From Bacillota bacterium (lineage in GTDB: Bacteria; Bacillota; Clostridia; Acetivibrionales; DSM-1351), in NCBI GenBank assembly GCA_023416275.1, contig JAEZIB010000187.1:1-6990 (forward strand): a stretch of DNA of 6,990 nucleotides, given 5' to 3'. This document shows positions 1 through 6,580 of this stretch, piece by piece. Within the stretch, counting starts at the first letter, position 1, and the number at the start of each line of letters is the position of its first letter. The position numbers and the translations under genes were made by a program. Below the pieces are notes generated by a model. The model did not search any database. It was not told the origin of the DNA and saw only the letters and a program-made list of their open reading frames with translations.

Positions 1-1
1 C

Positions 2-640
2 TACAATGTTATGACTATGGAACAGCTGGACGAAGCCTCCAAAAAAGCATTTCTCACATATTTTGGAGGTAATCCAACTCCATTTATGATTTATTTGTAT
101 CCCTCCAGTTTTGAAGCAAAGGATGAGGTTTTAAACTATCTAAATGCTTACAATACTGGAAAGGCAGAAAAAGACACTATAATTTATACTGACCTGGCAA
201 GCACTATTACAGAAATGACAAAGGGTATTATGCACGCTATCACTTTGGTATTAATAGCCTTTGCCGCTATCTCGCTAATAGTGTCGCTTATTATGATTGG
301 CATTATCACATATATTTCAGTGCTGGAACGCACAAAGGAAATTGGTGTGCTTCGTGCTCTTGGTGCTAGAAAAAAGGATATCACTCGTGTGTTTAATGCA
401 GAAACCTTTATAATTGGCAGCTGTTCTGGTCTTTTGGGCATTACCATTGCATATTTGCTGACAATACCAGCTAATATCTTAATAGAAAACATGACAGAGC
501 TGCCCAATGTTGCACAATTGAATCCTCTTCATGCACTAGCTTTGGTGGCAATCAGCGTAATACTCACACTTATTGGCGGCTCAATCCCTGCTAAAATGGC
601 TGCTAAAAAAGATCCTGTGGAGGCGTTGAGGACGGAGTAG
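2..640 (+). CDS. ABC transporter permease, FtsX/MacB-like, C-terminal part (5' end outside window)
   Basis: This is the C-terminal end of a membrane permease that would work with an ABC ATPase to move a substrate, peptide or lipid, or to transmit a mechanical signal across the cytoplasmic membrane. The reading frame is open to the left edge, so the Met at position 11 is internal and not the start. Counting from that Met, an extracytoplasmic stretch is followed by three hydrophobic segments at about residues 76-103, 130-152 and 173-193, the usual C-terminal half of the FtsX fold. The cytoplasmic loop after the first segment carries ERTKEIGVLRALGARKKDI, a hallmark of MacB/FtsX permeases. The end, PAKMAAKKDPVEALRTE, is the equally typical C-terminus of this family. 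The substrate cannot be told from this fragment. It is the only real + strand gene here, faces the - strand block, and is noticeably richer in G+C than the genes at the right of the window. It is probably resident chromosome flanking the accessory block. Confidence 0.93.
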   Translation, partial: YNVMTMEQLDEASKKAFLTYFGGNPTPFMIYLYPSSFEAKDEVLNYLNAYNTGKAEKDTIIYTDLASTITEMTKGIMHAITLVLIAFAAISLIVSLIMIGIITYISVLERTKEIGVLRALGARKKDITRVFNAETFIIGSCSGLLGITIAYLLTIPANILIENMTELPNVAQLNPLHALALVAISVILTLIGGSIPAKMAAKKDPVEALRTE

Positions 641-645
641 GTGAG

Positions 646-726
646 TCATTTTTTAATAATCGGAACCCATACTTCAGTAATAAAAAGCTCACCAATCCCA
701 CATAAAAAGTCTATATATACGGGAAC
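646..726 (-). pseudogene. Possible gene remnant: C-terminus of a GyrI/AraC-type effector-binding domain
   Basis: The - strand holds 26 sense codons ending in TGA (TCA at 646-648 on +). They include VYIDF, then GELFITEVWVPIIKK and a stop. The pattern of aromatic-I-D-F/Y, a short turn, G-E, then E-V/I-W-V/I-P-I/V and a lysine tail resembles the end of GyrI-like / bacterial transcription activator effector-binding domains, found alone or fused to AraC- or MerR-type regulators. An in-frame TAA lies just upstream at 727-729. Just before it, another frame reads IDKFP, which would join the fragment smoothly if one base had been lost or gained. No start codon or ribosome binding site serves the fragment, and the rest of such a gene is absent because the YfdR-like gene ends at 757. 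The stop lies only six bases past the permease stop, as in a normal convergent arrangement. The match is from memory of family patterns and could be chance in so short a stretch. Confidence 0.4.
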
Positions 727-756
727 TTATCAATGGTTTAGTTACCAAAATGATTA

Positions 757-1293
757 TTAGTTTGTCAACTCATCAAAGCACGAAATAAACTCTCTCTCAA
801 CACTTATAAAATCCCGCTGTGCGAAATCATGCACCATAGCCATTTCAGGTACAGAGGCAGTGACTTGTACCTCCATTAATTCCTTAAACTCGCAATATAG
901 TAATGCATCATCAACCTCTGATATTTGCAGCTTCTCAGCCTCAGTTAAATCACCAAGCCCAAACCTGTCATATATTACTCGCTGCAGCTTTGCCTCAATA
1001 TTAAAATATGCAGATAAATTCTTTTTTACAGGTCTTGTCAAATCTGAAATATAGCTTTCACTGGCATCATGCAGCAAGCACCCAAGCTGCACTCTCTGTG
1101 AATATCCTCTCTGCTTAGCTTCGATGCAGCAGCTGACACAGTGCTGAGCTACTGAGTAGAAATGCTTGAAATGCCCGTTAGCCCTAGTCATTAGTGACAG
1201 CGCATGTGCAATATCTATTATGTTTATATCTTCTTTTATAGGTTCAAGTGGGTAAAATTTAGTTTTTGTATATGTTAAAATGTAGTCTGACAT
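757..1293 (-). CDS. HD-domain hydrolase, YfdR/YfbR-like putative 5'-deoxynucleotidase
   Basis: This is a small cytoplasmic metal-dependent phosphohydrolase of the HD superfamily. The closest family I recognise is E. coli YfdR, a prophage-encoded protein also about 178 residues long, related to the dNMP 5'-nucleotidase YfbR. Shared features are the GHFKHFYSVAQH block (residues 40-51, with His41, His44 and His51), the LLHDASESY block with the HD pair His75-Asp76 and Glu79 (residues 73-81), DLTRPVK at 84-90, and a distal acidic pair Asp128-Asp129 that should supply the last metal ligand. The full set of HD ligands therefore appears intact. The likely reaction is removal of phosphate from deoxynucleoside monophosphates; that substrate is inferred from the family. 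The start is supported by AGGAG seven bases upstream. It is last in the - strand block, 73 nt after the methyltransferase, and may be co-transcribed or have its own promoter. It is much richer in G+C than the dGTPase gene, so it may not share its origin. Confidence 0.88.
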   Translation of the reverse strand: MSDYILTYTKTKFYPLEPIKEDINIIDIAHALSLMTRANGHFKHFYSVAQHCVSCCIEAKQRGYSQRVQLGCLLHDASESYISDLTRPVKKNLSAYFNIEAKLQRVIYDRFGLGDLTEAEKLQISEVDDALLYCEFKELMEVQVTASVPEMAMVHDFAQRDFISVEREFISCFDELTN

Positions 1294-1305
1294 TGGGGGG
1301 CTCCT
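1294..1305 (-). promoter_or_regulatory. Ribosome binding site of the YfdR-like gene with C6 spacer
   Basis: On the - strand AGGAG (CTCCT at 1301-1305) precedes the ATG by seven bases, and the spacer is CCCCCCA. The Shine-Dalgarno is good and fixes the start at 1293. The spacer being a run of six C is unusual in this A+T-rich sequence; a change in tract length would alter ribosome spacing. Confidence 0.6.
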
Positions 1306-1366
1306 ATTTATATATTTTTCGTTATTCTATTTTCTTTTAAAATATAAGCTAAAACACTACTTTACA

Positions 1367-1963
1367 TTATTTTGTACAAAAAATAATTTTCTTACACAGC
1401 ACATTCACCCAATACTCATTTTCTCTACCTGGGCGGACATCTTGCGTTTTCCAGGTTCTAATCAATTCCAAGTTTTTGTGCATGTCAATAAGGCTTTTCA
1501 AGGTTTCCTCATTGTAAGAGTTAAATAGTCTGCCATCTAAGACTAGCTCTCCTTCTCCATATTTGAACGAAGCATAAAAAACCCCATTTGTCTTAAGACT
1601 CTTTACTATTCTATCAATAACATCATCAATTTCATTTTTACTAACATGCAAAAGAGAGGCACACGCCCAAACCCCATCAAATTCATCATTGAAATTCATA
1701 TCTTGGAACATCATTTTAATTGTTTTCTGCCCTGTCAATTCCGAGCTGAGTCTTACCATTTCATCTGATGCATCAATTGAGACAACTGAGAATCCCTTTC
1801 CTAAAAAAAACAGGCTGTCTCTGCCTGAACCACAACCAGCATCTAGTATATTACCATTGCACTTAACATATTTTAAGAACTCGACATTTGTTTGAGTCAT
1901 ATTAGCAGAAACTGTAGTATTGAAAAAATCGTTCGCGTTTTTGTCATAAAAATCTATGCTCAT
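1367..1963 (-). CDS. Class I SAM-dependent methyltransferase
   Basis: This is a soluble Rossmann-fold methyltransferase of 198 residues. Motif I is ILDAGCGSGRDSLFF (residues 39-53), the glycine-rich SAM-binding loop. The acidic residue expected to bind the ribose hydroxyls is Asp64 in SIDASDEMV. FDGVWACASLLHVS (95-108) is the motif IV region. The C-terminal part, with DVRPGRENEYWVNVLCKK (175-192), matches a group of small methyltransferases in the Methyltransf_11/25 or TehB-like range. There is no target-recognition domain and no (D/N)PPY-type motif, so a DNA adenine or cytosine-N4 methyltransferase is unlikely; the substrate is more likely a small molecule, nucleotide, RNA or protein. It starts 13 nt after the helicase stop, with GGAAGG seven bases before its ATG that overlaps that stop by one base, so translational coupling is likely. 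Membership in the same operon as the helicase is well supported; its role in the locus is unknown. Confidence 0.93.
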   Translation of the reverse strand: MSIDFYDKNANDFFNTTVSANMTQTNVEFLKYVKCNGNILDAGCGSGRDSLFFLGKGFSVVSIDASDEMVRLSSELTGQKTIKMMFQDMNFNDEFDGVWACASLLHVSKNEIDDVIDRIVKSLKTNGVFYASFKYGEGELVLDGRLFNSYNEETLKSLIDMHKNLELIRTWKTQDVRPGRENEYWVNVLCKKIIFCTK

Positions 1964-1966
1964 TTT

Positions 1967-1983
1967 CTATTCCTTCCTATTCC
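1967..1983 (-). promoter_or_regulatory. Helicase stop / methyltransferase ribosome binding site overlap, with GGAATAG direct repeat
   Basis: Read on the - strand, GGAATAG occurs twice, separated by GAA (CTATTCC at 1967-1973 and 1977-1983 on +). The TAG in the first copy read is the helicase stop codon. The Shine-Dalgarno GGAAGG (1972-1977) shares its first G with that stop and lies eight bases before the methyltransferase ATG at 1963. The arrangement suits termination-reinitiation coupling. The repeat itself is short and may be chance. Confidence 0.55.
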
Positions 1984-4388
1984 TCTATCTTCTTGTATAG
2001 CTTGGCATGTTTGTTTCTCAGTTTATATTCAAGTATATCATCAAAATGCTTCGCCAATAAACAGCTATTGTACTTTAGTATTTCGTTAGATATGTAAAAT
2101 TCCTTGTTAATTTCATCATAGCTAAAATAATTTGATTTATTTATATGCTTAATTGGCATTTCTATAGCCTTTTTACTAAAATCTTCAATCGTCCAGTTCA
2201 GATAATTTTTACTTCCATTGTCTTGCATATCTATAGAATATCTTGGATTGTCATAAAAAGTTTTCATACTAAGTGCTACTTCATCGGCAGTTACCTTTTG
2301 ACAAAGTTTGTTACCTTTAATAAATGTCCTTAACGTAGGAATCTTATAAAGCTTGTCCATTTGCATAGTCTCAATTTCATATAAGAATTTCTCAACATCT
2401 GTTCCTATCCACAAATTTTCCTCTTCATTCAGCTCCCCAAGTTGAGCCATTAAGCCAATGTATCCCTTTTTCAGCCTAATTAGTTCTGAAGTTTTTATAT
2501 CTGAGCCCTCAAATATATCTGTTCTCATAGGTTGCCTGCCAAGCAATTCTTTCAACCTGTAGTACTCATTTTCAATTCTAACTGATAATTTCTCTTTTTT
2601 CTTTAGCTCTTCAAAAAGATCAATTAGTTTTAAATCAAACTGAACATTACAGCCTTCAGGATATTCTATATTAACAAAAGAGCTATCTTTTCTGCTCATT
2701 GGGTTTTTACCGCTTAATAATATTGGTAAAAGGTGAGCTCGTTTATAGTTTCCTATAAAATCAAGTACCGTTAAATAGGTTTTCCCTTGAAATTTTCTCA
2801 AGCCTCTACCCAATTGTTGAATAAAGACTGTATAGGATTCTGTAGGTCTTAAAAATAGAACAGAATCAATCTCCGGAATATCTACACCTTCGTTAAAAAT
2901 ATCAACAACGAATATTACTTTGACTTCTCCATTTTTTAATAAATCAACTGCCTTTTCTCTTTGCTCCGAATATTCGCCATCACCTGTATGCACTGTAACA
3001 GCCTTAATTCCAGATTTATTAAATTCACTTGCCATAAAGTTTGCATGATTTACCGAGCAACAAAAGGCAACAGTTTTATTTAAATTAAACAGCTTATAAT
3101 ATTTATATACTAAATCAGCTCGTTTCTCAACTGACAATGCTTTTTCAAGCTCTTTTTCGTTATATTTGCCATTCTTATAATCAATTTTACCATAATCAGT
3201 GTCATCATAGACACCATAATACTTAAATGGCACAAGATAATCTCTTTCAATTGCCTCTTTTAAATTGATTTCGTAAACAATATTATCATCACAATATTTA
3301 AATATATCCTTATTATCCATTCTAAATGGTGTTGCTGTAAGCCCCAGCAAAAATTTAGGTTTGAAATAATCTACAATACACCTATAAGTGCTTGCAGCTA
3401 CATGATGAAATTCATCAATTATAATGTAATCGAAATGTTCAGGCTTAAAATATGCATGATTGAGGTAGTTTTCTTTTCCAAGAGTTTGTACGCTTGCAAA
3501 AATAATGTCTGCATCTTTATTTATATTTGATGCTTTAAAAAGACCTAGACTTTTGTTTGGCATTACCATTTCAAAGCTTTTGCAGGCTTGATTTAAAATT
3601 TCTTCTCTGTGTGCTACAAACAGAATTCTTTTATACTCTTGACTGTCAAAAGCGGCTAGATATGTTTTTCCAACACCTGTAGCCATTACTACAAGACCTT
3701 TTTTCATTCCCTCTTCTCTTGTTTGATTAAGGTAGTATAGGGCTTCTATTTGGGCACCAAATGGTTTTATAGCTTGTTCACATTGAGTTTGTGAAGCAAT
3801 ATTCTGTATAATATCATTTTTCTGATGTAAATGGTTCTTACTACTACTGGAAATAAGCCTGTTTGCTTTCCAACCAATGCTATAGTTTTTCAGTGCTTCA
3901 TCATCAAGCTTGATAGAATGGTTTTCGAACAAGTTTTCAAAACTGTCTAGAAATTGATTAACGTCAGTTTCACCATGACTTGTTATAATTTTATAATTCC
4001 ATTCCACCCCATGTTTTAAAGCCGACTCAGATATATTAGAAGAACCTATAAATATCTCACAACTCTGATTATCTTGAAATATGTATGTTTTAGGGTGAAA
4101 GGAAATGTTTGTATGCTTATAAATGCGAATATCTGCACATTCCCCTAGCTTCATCTTGAGCAAATACAATGCAGACGGCTCAGTAATTCCAAGGTAATAA
4201 CCAGTCAATATCTGAATTTGAGTTCCATTATTCATTGCGTGAATGAGGTCATCTATAATCAAATCCACGCCTGATTCTTTAATAAATGCAGCCAATATTT
4301 TGATTTTGTTTGAGTTTCTAATTGCTTCTTTTAAATGTGGAAGCAAATTGGTGTTTGTGTTGGTTATTAGTGAGTTTTGTGGAATCAT
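1977..4388 (-). CDS. PLD-like nuclease / superfamily 2 DEAD-DEAH helicase fusion
   Basis: This 803-residue protein joins a phospholipase D-like domain to a helicase motor and is expected to act on DNA in the cytoplasm. Residues 1-170 hold one HKD-type half-site: HPK at 98-100 (His98, Lys100), Asp106, and GSSN at 115-118. The helicase spans about 205-560. Walker A is ATGVGKT (236-242), motif Ia is VAHREE (258-263), motif II is DEFH (325-328), motif III is TAT (351-353), motif V is FNEGVDIP (498-505) and motif VI is QQLGRGLRK (524-532). All ATPase residues look intact. The layout resembles DUF3427-type PLD helicases. The C-terminal 220 residues, including LKELLGRQPMRTD (612-624), resemble the region after the motor in that family, but the protein is shorter than full DUF3427 proteins and the end is not assignable by eye. 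It begins 47 nt after the dGTPase gene with AGAGG five bases upstream of the ATG. Remodelling or cutting foreign DNA is inference. Confidence 0.94.
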   Translation of the reverse strand: MIPQNSLITNTNTNLLPHLKEAIRNSNKIKILAAFIKESGVDLIIDDLIHAMNNGTQIQILTGYYLGITEPSALYLLKMKLGECADIRIYKHTNISFHPKTYIFQDNQSCEIFIGSSNISESALKHGVEWNYKIITSHGETDVNQFLDSFENLFENHSIKLDDEALKNYSIGWKANRLISSSSKNHLHQKNDIIQNIASQTQCEQAIKPFGAQIEALYYLNQTREEGMKKGLVVMATGVGKTYLAAFDSQEYKRILFVAHREEILNQACKSFEMVMPNKSLGLFKASNINKDADIIFASVQTLGKENYLNHAYFKPEHFDYIIIDEFHHVAASTYRCIVDYFKPKFLLGLTATPFRMDNKDIFKYCDDNIVYEINLKEAIERDYLVPFKYYGVYDDTDYGKIDYKNGKYNEKELEKALSVEKRADLVYKYYKLFNLNKTVAFCCSVNHANFMASEFNKSGIKAVTVHTGDGEYSEQREKAVDLLKNGEVKVIFVVDIFNEGVDIPEIDSVLFLRPTESYTVFIQQLGRGLRKFQGKTYLTVLDFIGNYKRAHLLPILLSGKNPMSRKDSSFVNIEYPEGCNVQFDLKLIDLFEELKKKEKLSVRIENEYYRLKELLGRQPMRTDIFEGSDIKTSELIRLKKGYIGLMAQLGELNEEENLWIGTDVEKFLYEIETMQMDKLYKIPTLRTFIKGNKLCQKVTADEVALSMKTFYDNPRYSIDMQDNGSKNYLNWTIEDFSKKAIEMPIKHINKSNYFSYDEINKEFYISNEILKYNSCLLAKHFDDILEYKLRNKHAKLYKKIEE

Positions 4389-4406
4389 GGTGACCTCTTT
4401 GGGGGG
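4389..4406 (-). promoter_or_regulatory. Ribosome binding site of the helicase gene, next to a C6 run
   Basis: On the - strand AGAGG (CCTCT at 4394-4398) lies five bases before the ATG at 4388 and supports that start. Just upstream is a run of six C (4401-4406), the same length as the run in the leader of the YfdR-like gene. The 47-nt gap to the dGTPase stop contains no hairpin-plus-T-run terminator, consistent with read-through. Confidence 0.5.
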
Positions 4407-4435
4407 TGGAATATGTTCTGTTATGTTTTATACTT

Positions 4436-6436
4436 TTATTTAATTCGATTATATTCACTTATTGCATATCCATCCGTCATTCCAGCAATATAATCTACAA
4501 TATTTCTAATTAGTATTTTCCTTTTTTCAAATCTAATGTAATCATCTGGATTCATTTCTTTTTGTCGTTTTACATAAATTTCTAATAATTCATTTTTTAA
4601 TTTTTTCCTTTCCTCATCTTTCACAGATTTTTCTATTTCATCCTTATATATTTCAGTTTTTTTTATTTTTTCCTTCATTTCATTACATATAGCTTTTACA
4701 CATATATCTTCGATTTCAGCATCTACAATTTCTGTTTTACAATCATTCAAATCAACAGCACTATTTGATACTCTTTCATCTTTATGCATTAGTGTTTCTG
4801 CAAATATTCTGTGTAAAGTACCTTTATGTAATAATCTTGGGTTTCTATAATATCCCTCAAATAATTTTAAAATAACTTCACTAGCATTGTAATCACACCT
4901 TGCCACTTCTGTATTGCAGATTACTTTTTTTCGAACTATTTTTTCTAAATATTTATTACATTCGTCAATTGATTTAATTTCAGATTCAAAACCGATATAT
5001 TTAGTTTTGTTGCTCATATCAATTTTATTAACTTCTGCCTTATCCATCTCAGTCTTACTAAAACTAATACATTCGATAATAAAAAATCCAACTATATCAG
5101 ATATAATTCTTCCAATTAATAATTCGTTTTTATCTATATAAATTCTACAATCTTTATCAACCTCGTCCACTGTCTTCTTAAGTTTATTTCGTAATGGATG
5201 ATATTTTTCGATATCAAGTCGATCAAGTAACTCATCTACTGTCATCAATCCTGATGTTAATGCATCATCGACATCATGACCTCTTTGAGCAATCTCGTCT
5301 GCAATTGCTACAACCTGACCTTCAAGTGTAGCTGAAATACCCGTATCATCTTCAATTTTTAAGTTTAATTTTGAACTATAATCTTCGGTAATAAAGTCAT
5401 TTATATCAATACGATTTTTTAATTTTGTATGCTTCAATACTCCTTCAATCACCTGTACACTCACATCCAAGCCACAGTGTTCTACGTATTTTTCTTCTAA
5501 TTTCGCTAATACTTTCGCACTTTGATAATTATGTTTAAAACCCCCATAGCAATTTGCTTCTAAAAACTCATTAGGTGTATTAAAATTTATTCTACTTTTA
5601 CCATTCAAAATATTCTCTATCGTCCGTTCTCCTTGATGCCCAAAAGGTGTATGTCCAAGATCATGTGCTAAAGCAATTGCTTCTGTCAAATCTAAGTTTA
5701 GACCTAATGCATATGCTATAGCTTTGGCGATCTGGTTTACCTCTAATGTATGTGTCATCCTCGTTCTAAAGTAATCTCCTTTATCAGCACCAAATATTTG
5801 CGCCTTATCAACCATTCTTCTAAAAGCTTTGCTATTTACAATACGTTCCCTATCTCTTTGAAATTCATTTCTATACTTATCTGGCTCCGTACTATTATAG
5901 ATACGTATACATTGTTCATTATGTTGAGCTAAATCATTTAATTTATATTCTTTTTCTTTGTCAAAATCAATATTTTTTGGCTTTTGTGATTCTTGACTTG
6001 GTAGCAATCTTTCTTTTAATTCTAATATTAAACTATTCATTTTACTAATTCTAATATATGATTTCTCAGGAAAATCTTTTTCCAAATTTAAATCCAATTT
6101 ATCTATGATTCCTTCTATCGTTCTTTTACAATCTGATTGCTTTATAAATCTGTCCATACAATAGTACAATTTTAAATCATCATTTACAATACATGTTCCA
6201 ATGTGCAAATCTTTAATTTCTGATTTACTATAAGTAATTAATAAAATAAGTCCAGTATCATCCTTTTTAATATCTTTAGCAATTAGATAAGTTTTATCAT
6301 CTGGTTTTATATTATAATACCCATGCTTTCTCTCATCTCCTATTCCTTTCTTATTAAAACTATTATTAGCACTATCCCATATTTTTTTAGTTTCTGGGCA
6401 CTCTTTAATCTTAATGATAAAAACTACTTGTTCCAT
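4436..6436 (-). CDS. dGTPase-family HD dNTP triphosphohydrolase with N-terminal extension
   Basis: Members of this family split a dNTP into a deoxynucleoside and triphosphate in the cytoplasm. The catalytic core begins near residue 188 with FQRDRERIVNSKAFRRM and KAQIF (192-215), the family signature before the HD centre. The four HD metal ligands are His229 (RMTHTLEV), His258-Asp259 and Asp380 (AIADEIAQRGHD). The HD pair sits in AHDLGHTPFGHQGE, which adds His262 and His267. The C-terminal block YIAGMTDGYA (649-658) is also typical, so the enzyme looks active. Residues 1-180 are an extension with no motif I recognise, and residues 560-640 form a charged, probably helical stretch. At 666 residues it is longer than the usual 340-510. 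The start is fixed by a perfect AAGGAGG. It is probably first in the operon, and its gene is among the most A+T-rich in the window. Depletion of dNTPs during phage infection is known for some relatives; here it is inference. Confidence 0.93.
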   Translation of the reverse strand: MEQVVFIIKIKECPETKKIWDSANNSFNKKGIGDERKHGYYNIKPDDKTYLIAKDIKKDDTGLILLITYSKSEIKDLHIGTCIVNDDLKLYYCMDRFIKQSDCKRTIEGIIDKLDLNLEKDFPEKSYIRISKMNSLILELKERLLPSQESQKPKNIDFDKEKEYKLNDLAQHNEQCIRIYNSTEPDKYRNEFQRDRERIVNSKAFRRMVDKAQIFGADKGDYFRTRMTHTLEVNQIAKAIAYALGLNLDLTEAIALAHDLGHTPFGHQGERTIENILNGKSRINFNTPNEFLEANCYGGFKHNYQSAKVLAKLEEKYVEHCGLDVSVQVIEGVLKHTKLKNRIDINDFITEDYSSKLNLKIEDDTGISATLEGQVVAIADEIAQRGHDVDDALTSGLMTVDELLDRLDIEKYHPLRNKLKKTVDEVDKDCRIYIDKNELLIGRIISDIVGFFIIECISFSKTEMDKAEVNKIDMSNKTKYIGFESEIKSIDECNKYLEKIVRKKVICNTEVARCDYNASEVILKLFEGYYRNPRLLHKGTLHRIFAETLMHKDERVSNSAVDLNDCKTEIVDAEIEDICVKAICNEMKEKIKKTEIYKDEIEKSVKDEERKKLKNELLEIYVKRQKEMNPDDYIRFEKRKILIRNIVDYIAGMTDGYAISEYNRIK

Positions 6437-6442
6437 AATAGC

Positions 6443-6449
6443 CCTCCTT
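6443..6449 (-). promoter_or_regulatory. Strong ribosome binding site of the dGTPase-family gene
   Basis: The - strand reads AAGGAGG six bases before the ATG at 6436, a full match to the anti-Shine-Dalgarno. It fixes the start, so the long N-terminal extension is genuinely translated, and it suggests high translation once the gene is transcribed. Confidence 0.85.
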
Positions 6450-6461
6450 GTGTTGTTAATA

Positions 6462-6492
6462 AATATATGTCCACATTTTTATGTTCTTGCAA
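6462..6492 (-). promoter_or_regulatory. Candidate sigma-A promoter for the dGTPase-helicase-methyltransferase operon
   Basis: On the - strand TTGCAA (6487-6492) could be a -35 element. It is followed by TATATT (6462-6467, spacer 19) or CATATA (6464-6469, spacer 17) as the -10. Each is an imperfect match and the region is so A+T-rich that such boxes arise by chance. The position is sensible: it would give a short leader that begins just before the AAGGAGG. Confidence 0.3.
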
Positions 6493-6493
6493 A

Positions 6494-6509
6494 ATGAATA
6501 CGAATTCAT
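6494..6509. repeat. Perfect inverted repeat next to the candidate operon promoter
   Basis: ATGAAT (6494-6499) and ATTCAT (6504-6509) form a perfect six-base inverted repeat around the four bases ACGA. It begins two bases upstream of the candidate -35 box of the dGTPase operon. It is not followed by a T run in either direction, so it is more likely an operator-like site than a terminator. No regulator gene is in view, and short palindromes are expected by chance in such sequence. Confidence 0.3.
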
Positions 6510-6580
6510 AGATACTGCGAGTTTATAAAAGAAAATATATCTGAACCATTTTCTCTGTATTAGTTTAATAAAAATAACTG

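Larger units (their letters stand above)
757..6436 (-). other. Putative operon: dGTPase-like, PLD-helicase, methyltransferase, YfdR-like
   Basis: Four genes run in the same direction with gaps of 47, 13 and 73 nt and no visible terminator between them. The first three are tightly placed and are likely a single transcript. The fourth has a wider gap and a different base composition, so its membership is less sure. All four encode nucleotide-, nucleic-acid- or SAM-dependent enzymes and none is a structural, regulatory or mobility protein. Confidence 0.65.

Noticed and set aside
184..507. Open frame of 107 codons on the - strand inside the ABC permease gene
   Set aside because: It lies fully opposite a clearly recognisable FtsX-type gene and its product has no family-like features; it is a shadow frame.
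729..754. Interrupted hairpin (ATCA-TGGT / ACCA-TGAT) between convergent genes as a shared terminator
   Set aside because: The stems are two blocks of four pairs with a bulge, mostly A-T, and no T run follows on either strand. It is too weak to call a terminator.
1367..4388. Helicase plus methyltransferase as a restriction-modification system
   Set aside because: The methyltransferase lacks DNA-methylase motifs and a target-recognition region, and the helicase has a PLD-type rather than a PD-(D/E)xK nuclease. A classical Type I or III system is not supported.
4243..4443. 66-codon + strand frame spanning the helicase start and the gap to the dGTPase gene
   Set aside because: Most of it is antisense to the PLD domain, and the part in the gap only covers the leader and C6 run. 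There is no supporting signal.
4914..5141. Hydrophobic 75-codon + strand frame inside the dGTPase gene
   Set aside because: The hydrophobicity follows from reading A+T-rich coding sequence backwards. It overlaps a gene with strong catalytic motifs and has no convincing ribosome binding site.
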